From assembly GCA_022393335.1 (NCBI GenBank), contig JAJEKB010021681.1, positions 1,216,036-1,280,035 of the forward strand: 64,000 nt of DNA. The letters run 5' to 3'. Positions within the stretch are counted from its first letter, which is position 1; every line of letters begins with the position of its first letter. Origin of the DNA: Macrotrachela quadricornifera (Eukaryota > Rotifera > Eurotatoria > Philodinida > Philodinidae). Below, piece by piece: positions 24,467 through 34,800 of the stretch. The translations under genes and the position numbers were made by a program. The notes under the pieces were generated by a model. The model made no database searches and had not been told where the DNA came from. It saw nothing but the letters and a program-made list of their open reading frames with translations.

Positions 24467-26472
24467 TGTTGATTATCATACTGAAAATAAGTTCGTATAT
24501 AAAACATACCTTTCCTTCTATTGACAACATTCACTATTCCGTTTTTCAATGTTTTTTCGTTTCTACAGAAGAAAAAAAAAAGAACATGTAAGCTAGTTCG
24601 ATGATTTTTTTTCTTTTCATCATAAAACATACAAGAAAAGCAAAAATATATTTACCGATTTTTTTTTATTCTCTCTCATATATATATAGACACACATTGC
24701 ACGTGATTGTAAGAGAACATAATTCGTATTTTTTATCATTCAGCGTTAATAAAGTGATAAAAAAAAATAAGTTTTATCAAACAAATCTTTTTTGCAGTTA
24801 GTAATATAGATGTTAACAGATTTATAATAATAATTAAAACAAGTGAATTTATATTGATTGCTAGTCATAGATAAAGATATGTACCAATAAGATTTATGAT
24901 TGATGTATTTTAGTGTGATTTGGGATTTAACAAGACGAAGTAGAGGACAAATATTTACAAAAAGATATAAAAATTATTTTTTGAAAAATTGATGAATCAA
25001 AATAACGATAAGCTATAAATAATACGAAAAATGATAATATTGCAACATATATTTATCAATAGAAATTCATATCTGAAAATATGAATGAAAATTTATATTT
25101 TACATTTCACTTTGAAATGATATATATGAAAATAAATTTCATTTATTAATGATTTAATATGATATCGTATAAAATACTATATCTTCTTGTATCTATTTCA
25201 TTATTTCTTTCATAAAAGAATATTATAGAAATTATAAATAGATGTGCACCTTCTGATATATCAAACTAACAAATAAATAAAGAATATAAATAATAAAATC
25301 ATCATTCAGTTATCCTATATTAAATATTCTTTAAAAATAACTCATGATTTAATTAGAAAACCATATTACTAACTAGCATATTGTTGCTAATTGTTAGAAA
25401 AATATTCTATTGTAGTTAAGTGTTAATATTTGAAAATATCTTTTGATTGGTTGAAACTAATATCGAATAAAGATATTGATAAACATAACATTTACTCAAG
25501 AGTTATTTACGTTCAGTTTTCTCAATATAATAATTATGACTCAACAATGTATATTTGTGTTACTTTTTGGATAAATTTTACTATAAATTATATGGCGACT
25601 GAAGAAACCAATATACAAGACAGCGATAGTAGTAGCTCAATGAGTGGAGTGAGAGCTTTGGATAATGATTTTATCTGATTGTGACAAATTTTTTGGTCTT
25701 GCTTGTTTCAGTGAGAAAGTATCATGCGTTGCTGTAAATAATTCAACCAGTAGTCAGGTAGAGCAAACGACATATTGTGTAATTTTCTGCCTGACAAAAA
25801 AAAAATGGAAAAGAAAATGTTTTTCTATGCAGTTTCTTGTTAAAATATGTTGAGTCTGAGTGATAGTTGAATTTAAAAGTTGAATAGTTCGAACGACTTA
25901 ACGAGTTCTACACTACTGGATACATAATAATAAAAATAGAAAAATTGTAAAAAATATATCGATGCAAACAAGAAGAATACTATTTAGTTTATATACAATA
26001 ATATAAAATATAACGATTTTAGTATATCGCATACTAAATTTATTCGTTGAAAATTTTATTTTATTCAATTATATAATTTCAATATTTTCTTTTATTTTAG
26101 ATATTAATGTTGCATAAAACATTGTCCATTGTTTAAAATATAGATAATGAAAAAAATATCCATCTGCTAATTTTTAATATTAACAAAAAAATACAAATGG
26201 TACGTATAATAAATACTTGATTCACTTGTTCTACATTTATTATTCATTAAAAATAACTTATTATTTATTTAGAAAAATAGATTAATACCTTTAATATTGT
26301 CGCTAGTTGTCAGTAAAATATTGAAAAAACGAACATTTAATTGTAGACTAGTACCAACATACATTGAAAAGATGAGTGTTGGTTGGTTAAAACTATTATC
26401 GAATAACAGTGTGAATATAGATAAGAGTTACACAACCAGTCATTATCATTCTGTACTTTCGATAAGAACAAA
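24467..26472. other. Intergenic region with truncated duplicate of the acetyltransferase 5' end
   Basis: AT-rich spacer between two divergent genes. Its only recognised content is the duplicated block at about 25320-25560 (separate entry). The stretch 25590-25855 has a Ser/Asp-rich short frame (MATEETNIQDSDSSSSMSG) without known relatives. Confidence 0.45.
25320..25560 (+). pseudogene. Truncated, diverged copy of the 5' region of the adjacent acetyltransferase gene
   Basis: The order of short blocks matches the region 26235-26490 directly upstream of the acetyltransferase. Shared blocks include AAAAATAACT, ATTTAGAAAA-like, TATTGTTGCTAATTGTTAG versus TATTGTCGCTAGTTGTCAG, TTGGTTGAAACTA versus TTGGTTAAAACTA, ATCGAATAA, and a final ATGACTCAACAATG versus ATGACGCAACCAGT at the start codon. 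The copy ends just after the start codon equivalent. It is a tandem partial duplication about 930 bp upstream, now decayed, and may keep promoter-like sequence. Confidence 0.5.
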
Positions 26473-27249
26473 ATGACGCAACCAGTAACACCAGTTCCAA
26501 TTATAACAACTTCTCTCGATGAAACACTTGGTAAGACTGTTCCAAATTGGACACCTCGTCTCCATCCTCTTGCTGATCCACAATATCACATACTTCAAGG
26601 TCAATATTGTCGACTTGAAGTACTCAATTCAAAAACAAGCGATGTCGTCATTCAGCAACTTTATGATGTATTTAAACCAACCGAAGAAACTCATTTTACG
26701 TATTTGATGTATGGTCCATTTAAAAGTGTAGATGAATTTAAAGAAGCAGTGAATATTAAAGAAAAACCCAGGAGTGATATCGTCTTTTATACAATCTTTG
26801 TTAATAATGTACCAGTAGGATTTCTTAGTTATTTAAGAATTAATCTAGAACATGGTACAATTGAAATTGGAAATATTAATTTCAGTCAACATTTAGTTCG
26901 AACTCGACAAGCTACTGAAGCAATTTTTTTGCTAATGCAATTGGCATTTGATACGCTTGGCTATCGACGAGTAGAATGGAGCTGCAATTCCTTGAATATG
27001 AAATCACGACGAGCAGCAATAAGATTAGGTTTTCAATATGAAGGTACATGGTTAAAACAATATGTTGCTAAAGGTCGACAAAGGGATAATTGCTGGTTTA
27101 GCATTGTGGATGATGAATGGCCACTGGTCAAACAAGAAATACAACGTTGGCTAAATCCAAATAATTTTGATTCAAATGGACAACAATTAACTAAATTAAA
27201 TGCTGCTCAAGTTAATCCACGTCAACATAAATCTGCAGACATTAATTAG
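26473..27249 (+). CDS. GNAT N-acetyltransferase, RimJ/RimL-like
   Basis: Single exon, 258 residues, start ATG after a 5' leader. Residues about 45-225 form a GNAT fold of the RimJ/RimL subgroup, with a first strand at YCRLEVLN. The central strand GFLSYLRINLEHGTIEIG continues to NINFSQHLVRTRQATEAI, where acetyl-CoA pyrophosphate contacts are expected. Further conserved phrases are LGYRRVEWSCNSLNMKSRRA, RLGFQYEGTW and KGRQRDNCWFSI. These are characteristic of a group known from bacteria and fungi that transfers acetyl from acetyl-CoA to an amino group. The substrate (protein N-terminus, amino acid or small amine) is not determined. The C-terminal 30 residues are polar and non-conserved. No targeting signal is seen, so a cytosolic protein is likely. 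Lack of introns and the bacterial/fungal resemblance are consistent with horizontal transfer. A broken copy of its 5' end lies upstream at 25320-25560. Confidence 0.85.
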   Translation: MTQPVTPVPIITTSLDETLGKTVPNWTPRLHPLADPQYHILQGQYCRLEVLNSKTSDVVIQQLYDVFKPTEETHFTYLMYGPFKSVDEFKEAVNIKEKPRSDIVFYTIFVNNVPVGFLSYLRINLEHGTIEIGNINFSQHLVRTRQATEAIFLLMQLAFDTLGYRRVEWSCNSLNMKSRRAAIRLGFQYEGTWLKQYVAKGRQRDNCWFSIVDDEWPLVKQEIQRWLNPNNFDSNGQQLTKLNAAQVNPRQHKSADIN

Positions 27250-28204
27250 AAAATAGATACATTCATTTTGATTATATACTAGATTTTTGTAATTTTATTT
27301 TGAAAGCCGCAAATCTTATTTTCATAATTTGCCCTAATCAATTTCTAGAACAATAGCAATGATAAAAAAAAAATTATCTGATTATTATTTTCAAATACAT
27401 ATATGGTTAATTTGATAATCTATTCATTTTTTAGATATATATATATATATCTACTATGTATTTTTTATAAGCTTATCATGTCATTACTATTATTAGTGAA
27501 GGGATAATAATTCAAGTTAGTAAACTGCTGTAAAGAGCTGATCAGCCATTTCTTTCAGCTAAAGTGATATCAGAATTGGAATCAGAGAAAAAATATTCAA
27601 ATACGAAGATTATTTTAATTTAATAATAGCTAGAACAGAAAGTAACTGAGTTAATCTATATTCTAGCAAAAACTATTCCATAATTTTTTCTAGTATGATA
27701 ACACAATAGAATAGATACTTGCTCATCAATAGTTTAAATATCTAACTCTTGTACAACATTGAAGGATCATAAAGTATGCTGACGTAGAAATATAATTTCT
27801 CAATATGATTTCAACTATGCTAATCGAAGACAAAATCTGTGAATAGACTCTCATTCTATAGACATTACTGATTTTACTTGTGACAATATTTATACCTAAA
27901 TATTAAATATGATTATATAAAAACGATTCATAAAAAAAGAGTATCAGGTGCATACCCATATTATAAGAGCCAATCAAATTTTACATTGATTAAAATGAAA
28001 ATATTTCACTTTTTTCTCTTCGTATAAATAGATGGTAACTAAATTAGCTAATTATAATAAAATGTTGATGTATAGATCTTACATATGTTGTACTTTATAT
28101 TAAGATTCTTTCCAGTAAATGTATAACTAACTTCAGAAATTCTTTATCTGCAGCAGCAATTGGGTGAACACATGCCACTAACAGTATTGCATCTTTTTGA
28201 ACTA

Positions 28205-28823
28205 ACGAGGAAGGTTCACCAACTTAAAAATCGCTTTTGAGCTGATACTTCGCGCATAAGTAGACCCTAGTAAGACTAGTAAAAGCCTAAAATCATAAGC
28301 GCTAATAGGCCTTTCTTTCTGAGTTATAGTCGTTTTACTAAAATTTCAGCCTGTACATGGGTACATACTCAAAAATCGAGTGACCGCATTTCGAGCTGAA
28401 TTTTTGTCGATACGTAAGTCTAGCGATAGCTAGCAATCCCTAAAAATTTCAGTTCACCTGGATGCTTCCTTCACGAGATAATAAATTTTCAAAAAAACAG
28501 ATTTTCATGAATCATTGAAAAAATATGAGTACTTTTTGAAAATTTATTATCTCGTGAAGGAAGCATCCGGGTGAACTGAAATTTTTAGGGATTGCTAGCT
28601 ATCGCTAGACTTACGTATCGACAAAAATTCAGCTCGAAATGCGGTCACTCGATTTTTGAGTATGTACCCAGGTACAGACTGAAATTTTAGTAAAACGACT
28701 ATAACTCAGAAAGAAAGGCCTATTAGCGCTTATGATTTTAGGCTTTTACTAGTCTTACTAGGGTCTACTTATGCGCGAAGTATCAGCTCAAAAGCGATTT
28801 TTAAGTTGGTGAACCTTCCTCGT
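28205..28823. repeat. 619-bp near-perfect palindrome (foldback element)
   Basis: Left arm 28205-28495 and right arm 28533-28823 are each 291 bp and are inverse copies of one another around a 37-bp loop (28496-28532). Reading along the arms I found only about three mismatches, for example ATGGGTACA versus CTGGGTACA and CACCTGG versus CACCCGG. The outer ends are ACGAGGAAGGTTCACC and its inverse, and the inner ends are AAATTTTCAAAAA and its inverse. There is no coding frame. The structure is that of a foldback transposon or a recent inverted duplication. A transcript would form a very long hairpin and be a natural Dicer substrate. No target-site duplication was found immediately outside the arms. 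Confidence 0.9.
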
Positions 28824-29254
28824 AAGTTTTCATGAAACTTTTTTTAAAACCTCGTAAAGAGACTCCCGAAAATTTCATCTACATTTTACGTTTCTCATGC
28901 AAAATTTTATAGATAAAAACCAAGATATATATATAAATGTGTGAACTATATCTAAGCATTTTGTGTTGTACACACTACAGATGCATGATTGCTCTCTAGT
29001 CTTATAATCATATCATAAAAATATAATATTCTTGTTCCATTTTGAATTTGATCGGGTAGAAATGCACACTTATTAAATTATTGAGAATATAGGGAAAATT
29101 TAATAGGTTGATCGGCGGTGGCGGCTAAGCTGCTCGGCTCACACTTTTAAGCCGAATTTGCCATTTCATATTTTTAATTTCTAATACGTTTTATTAAAAA
29201 CACTGTATACACCACAAGATGTAGCGTGAAAAGCTCTTCAACTTGGAAGGCACA

Positions 29255-29345
29255 GCTAGGACACAAGTATTTGTACTGGTACTTATACTTGTACTTCCAG
29301 ACATGTACTTGCGCATAAGTACAAAAACAGAATACTTCATACTTT
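29255..29345. repeat. Degenerate TACTTG simple repeat
   Basis: A run of imperfect GTACTT/ATACTT/TACTTG words (for example TTGTACTGGTACTTATACTT) in otherwise non-repetitive DNA. Such runs are common inside decayed hAT-type elements, but nothing more specific can be said. Confidence 0.5.
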
Positions 29346-29423
29346 TATTTGAGGCATATGTCACCTTCATCCATGAGTACCTTTATTAACTTTCCAAGAG
29401 CTATTCTGAGGCATCCTTAGTCG

Positions 29424-29720
29424 AAAACTGCCATAGAAGTCTATTGATTTTTTTAGATGTGCGGAATTAGCATAAAAAAGTGCGTCGATTCATATACTTT
29501 TCTAGTGTTTTAATGGAAGCTTTTTTTTCGTTGACAATTCACTCCTAGCCATCCTCAGCACTACGTCAATGAATAAATTCAGTCAAAAAATGACTAGGAG
29601 TTATTTTTTTGAGGAAGAAAAACTTTCGTTAAAATACTCAAAAAATATATGGATCGGCACACTTTTTGGCACTGATCCCGAATATCTAAAGAAAATGAAT
29701 AGACTTCTATAGCAGTTTTC
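29424..29720. repeat. Imperfect inverted repeat, arms about 105 bp
   Basis: The arm 29424-29530 starts AAAACTGCCATAGAAGTCTA. The arm 29615-29720, read in reverse, starts AAAACTGCTATAGAAGTCTA and continues with many shared blocks (TTAGAT, AAAAAGTG, CATATA, GTTTTAA). The core between the arms includes TCAAAAAATGACTAGGAGTT, which closely resembles a block in the 39-kb repeat family, so the two are probably related non-autonomous elements. Confidence 0.5.
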
Positions 29721-30567
29721 AGAATGCCATCGTAGTTTTCCAGAGATCTTGCAAAAAATCTGGTTTTGGAATTTTTTTTCCAGAAATGATTTTGCTTATG
29801 AAAATATGCGCCTGAGTCTTGGCTATCAAAGGCTGAAAACCACAGATCTCATTCTTCCAGTCTTTTTCTCGTATTGAGACCGTTCTTTCGTTAATAGATT
29901 GGAGAGCGTATTTTCTTAATCTTTATTTCAACCGATGTCTGAATATCTGCTTTATCTATAGTGATTGAAAACTCGTTCAGCCTTGTCAATATAGTTATCA
30001 ACCAGAGGTCGTCAAATCTCGATTAACAGCCATTAATAATATAGTTATGGCACGGTCGGCTTTCTCTCATTCAAGGGACAAACTATAAGTATTATCGATT
30101 TTATTTGTATATTTTACAAAGAGCAGTAAGAGTCTACCTGATAAACCTTATACGAAACAATATCATTTAATTTCACTTCGAATGTCGCCAAAGCATACAT
30201 GATACAGAAAACTTTTGTAACTCTATCACGGAGCTAAGTGAACTGGAGTAACTAACCTTTAAGCCAATGGATTTCGACAGAGTACGGGACAAAAGAGTTT
30301 ATAGGGCAGATCCAGTGGGAGACAGCATCGTTCTCCATGCATTTCTGGTCTGTTCAACATTGATTAATGTAAAGAACGTCTAGCAAAGCGTAAATGATTG
30401 ATATAATTCATTAAAATGAACGGTGATGAATTCGGATTGTATAATTAAAAGTTTCTTCAGAAATGATAAGGATTTGAGTACGTTGATAAAAAAGGTTTAA
30501 ATAGGTGTGGTGATAACAATAAATGAAGAAATGAGAAATATGAGAACATCTTTTGTAATAAGTACAC

Positions 30568-30961
30568 ATGAACGATATTGGAAGAAATATGTGTAGTTTA
30601 ATTACGTTTACCGAGCAAATATCAGATCTTCTGAATCATTATCTTCGTAAGTTAGATCGTTTATATGAAAGCCAAATCAGAGATGCTGATAAATGGTCAC
30701 CCGCAAGACTATCGTCAGGAAAACACTATTTATAAAATGATTTGCCATTAGCTGCATTATACAATTCTTTTTTTCTTTCAGAGAGCTTTGAACAGCAATA
30801 TCGAGTCGTTGTTAGGTAAATCATTATGAATGACAAAAAATTTGTGGATTGTTAGTAAGCTTATTTGCTTTTCACAGATAATCAATAATTGTTTTTATAG
30901 CATGATACGGATTGAAATATATGATGTACTCTTTAATACCAATACGTTTCATCCGTATTGA
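30568..30961 (+). CDS. Possible small three-exon gene, 57 residues
   Basis: Tentative exons are 30568-30646, 30782-30815 and 30901-30961. The donors are GTAAGT and GTAAAT, the acceptors TTTCAG and TTATAG, the phases agree (1 then 2), and the sum is divisible by three. The peptide reads MNDIGRNMCSLITFTEQISD and continues through LLNHYLQ, SFEQQYRVVV and SMIRIEIYDVLF. It has no recognised domain. The alternative is a remnant of a longer gene whose other exons have gone, or chance. The TAA two codons before the ATG fixes the start. It lies 0.9 kb upstream of the large PAR-related gene on the same strand but shares no frame with it. Confidence 0.2.
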
Positions 30962-31893
30962 AGGTCAATATATCACTTATTACTTTTTATTTTTTGTGGA
31001 TACACGAAATGATAAGGACTGCCACAAAAACAGTCTTCTTATTTAGGCTTTACAAAAAAAAGACAAGTCTATATCTCGGCATTTAAGTTTTCGACAAGTA
31101 TGCTAGATGAAAATGACTTAAAGCAAAAAACGGATTGCTCGACTCGAACCCTATGCATTTGCAGTAAGATTTCAAAATCTAAAATAATTTAATGATTGAT
31201 AAGAAAAAACTATTTTAAGATAGGTCTAATGTTTCACTTACCGACTTTCATCAAGTGAAAAAATATGAATTGTTTGATGATTAAAGTCGAGTCACTATAG
31301 TCAAGTCAAATGTTTTTAGTTTCTTTGTAGCAGAGTCTCTACAAAACAAGTATTCAACTTAAGAACGATCACCTTTAAAAATATTCTTTCTTGTTTATTC
31401 GAAAGTTCATGAAAAATTGCTTCGAAACCCAAAATTTTATCGCTTAAACATTGAGTTAAATGAAAGTAGCATTATTAATATTTTCAGCCGTATATCATCA
31501 CGGCAAAGTTGCAAAAGCTTAATCCTCTTGGTATTTTCTCGTTATCTCATTTATTTTTGGACTGCTTTCTGATGAAAAAACCTCCCATTCATTTACAGTA
31601 GCTTTTTATCTAATTGTGTGTTATCTTAGTAGACTTTCTTTTTCTGCTGTTTTGAAAAGAGTTTCAGTCATTTTCGCGTTTATTTTAAAAGTCAGCTTCG
31701 TGCTCTCTTTTTCTTTTCCTTATCACGAAACAAGAAAAAACTAACGTCACAACATTCTCACTCTATACCACCTTTATCAACGGCAGCTGCATTGTTATGT
31801 TCCTTTTGTCTTCGTTTAAAAATATATTTAGAAAAAAAAAGATTGTTTGCAACAGGTTCGCAAGTAAGGAATTTTATATTTTCAGATTAATAG

Positions 31894-34800
31894 ATGTCTT
31901 CGTCAACCAAAAATGAATGTTATATATGTGAATCGCCTCTGCAAAGGGATGTGGAAACCGTGACAACTGAATGTGGTCATACATTTCATCGTTTATGTGC
32001 TCAAAGACGTATCAATGAGATACGCAAAAGCGATTGTAAGAGATGTGGAAAACAAGGAGCCTTAGCCGATGCACTTAAGAAACAGCTAACAACAAGAAAC
32101 ATTACATACCGGAATCAAAACTATGATCAATCTGTGAGCAAAGTATGTTTATTACAATTCATCTATATTGACAAATTTAGGATGCGCACTCATTTAGCAC
32201 CTTCTGCAACACTTTGAGAGCACTAGATCATAAATACAGAAGACTAAGCTATTTCTTGAATGATTAGGCAAACGCACAAGTTATTGATCTATGTTTTCTG
32301 TCACAGAAAGGAAAAAATACCCAACTAGTAGAAATTTGTCAAAAAATGTGGGCTTTAAAAAAATAGTTAGAGTGAAAACTCTTCGGCTTGCCTGTTAAAG
32401 AAGTTGTGACTTTTCTTCTAGGTAGTGAAATTTTTTTTTGCAAGCTTGCTGTAAATTCGATTTATAGAATAAAAAACAGATGAATCTGCTTTATTAATAA
32501 AAGACTATTACTTCTGCTTTTTCTGTATCAATTCATAAGTGCTTTATTTATCTGTTAGATGAATTATTAAGAAAGACAAATATTTGAACATATTTAATGT
32601 ATTACTAATGATGTGAAACAAAATGCATTTCAGTCATAGTACGAAACACATTGAGTATATTCAATAAAATAGTAGCATTCATTTTATACAATTAGAAAGA
32701 AAAATCTATTTTTTCAGAGTTTATAAAAACAAAATAAATATATGTCATACACTGTTGCATACTTGTCCATGCAGTAATCATTACACAACATCGAATATGA
32801 TCTTATCTAAAAATCTATTATCGTTCACTCTTTTGAAAAAGTGTCACCCTTTCCTCCTTTTGAAATTCTAGAGCTATCGTTATTTTTTTTGAATCTATTA
32901 CTCCTACATGAATACAATTATTATTAGTCGGTAATCTTTATGCAAGTATCATATATTATTATTTCCGTCATTAGACATCTATTTCATTGAAGTAAAAATT
33001 ATTCTATATAGACTATTAAATGCACTAATTGTATAGCATGTCTAAAAGCTTTAGGGTAAACTAGTATAAAAAACAAACATAACAAGATTTTGACATGTAG
33101 AAAAAAAAATATTGAAAAGAAAATGTATTGTGCATTTGTTGCTAAAAGGATTATTACAATAGTTCAATTCTAATACCTACATGAACAGACTCCTGATCTA
33201 ATTAATTTATGTTCTTTTCTAGTAAAATATATGCTTTTGATAGAGATTTTAATACAACTGCAGGAAAATGGGACAGTGAATGTATGGACAGACATAACGT
33301 TCTTTTAAAGAAGAGAATTGAGGAAGATGAGCTCATTTTTGTTTGCATCACTTCAAACTCTTCATAAAGATCAGATAGACATGTAGATCTAATGCCTATC
33401 AATTTAAAAAAGGTTCAGAATTAAATGATATTTTAGGATATAAAAAATCACAGGCCACATTTTTAACATCTCTCAGCGAAAGTTTTTGACTAAAAAATTT
33501 CATACTGATTTAATCATTTATCAAATTATACCAATGCTTTTAGAAAATTTCTGAGTCAAAGAGCAGAAGAAGTCAGCATATTGATCAATAGTGTCAAAGC
33601 TATATACGTTTTCTTGCAGTTTTCAAATGTTGTCTAACGCGCTAAAAGTAAAGGGAAAATGCCGTCCTACTCTTCTAGCATTTGTTGTGGGGCAGCTTCG
33701 GATATTCAGACGAATATATAATATGTAGTATAGGAAAAGAAAGGGAACAAGTGATGATAATCAGGATCTTAGAATGTTAATGGGAACTATATTAAGAGAG
33801 GTGTAGACACAGATCAATAAATATAGAATGGTAGATGAACCAGTCTTCTATCAGCTATCGAAGTCAGTCAAATTAAACAAGAAAGATTTTTTTAGTTGTG
33901 TCCTTCTAAAATGTACAAAGCGGATCAACTAATATATTCGCAAGTAGAAATAGGTACTAGGATTACATTTTTATGGATACGAGATTATAAGGTAGTCCTT
34001 TTCTAATATTTTAAAGATCAATTTAGAGCATGTACAATTAATCCAAAAAAAATCCTTATGGCATACAAATCGAATTAAAATATTAGAACTTTATGAACTT
34101 ACTATTATTTTAACTGAAACAGAATTAGTAACAGCTTTTGTAAGCGAAGTTACTAACCTCATTAGCCAACGAAAGTTAAAAACTCATTAGAGCACGACCT
34201 AGTGTTCAATCAACTTATTTAATTTCTCTCTTATTTAGACCAGATGTATTGTTAAATACTTTAATATCTGATTGAAAGAAAATAGGTACCCATAGATTTA
34301 GAAATTGCCTAAGATTATCACACCAGATGAACTAAAACCAGGCGTTTCGTAAGGTAATGAAACTAGACTTATCTCTCTTTCAGTTGCATACAGCAAATTT
34401 TCTGAAAAGTGCTTATTGACTGAGTTAGACTATGGACTGAAAGTAACTATCTGGTTTCTTCTGAACAATTAGAATTTAGACCTAATTATCCGTCCTCTCC
34501 ATAATGCTTTCGATCTATCAAACAGCCAAGAATAACTTAATCACTGATGTTTCTACGTTGCCCATTTATGTTGATTATCAGAAGTATTTGATCTTGTTTA
34601 GGATGCAGGATCTCTGGTCAAGCTGTGTAGATTGGAGATGCCATCTAGCCTATTAAAGCTGATTATATGTCAGCTAGATAACAATACAATGTGCACAAGC
34701 GATGACTAAAAGAAATATAATTGCTTTGGTGTCTATGCCGATCTCTTTCAAGGAAGTAGTTTAAGTTCTTATGTCTCTATCCCATGTAATAGTGATTTGA

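Larger units (their letters stand above)
27250..30567. other. Gene-free stretch with a large palindrome and decayed repeats
   Basis: Apart from the palindrome (28205-28823), the simple repeat near 29255-29345 and the inverted repeat 29424-29720, all listed separately, I see no gene. A GC-rich patch at about 29105-29150 is of unknown nature. Confidence 0.5.

Noticed and set aside
31125..31180. tRNA-like TpsiC wording (GGTTCGAGTCG on the minus strand)
   Set aside because: The flanking bases do not form the T stem and no anticodon arm or acceptor stem could be drawn.
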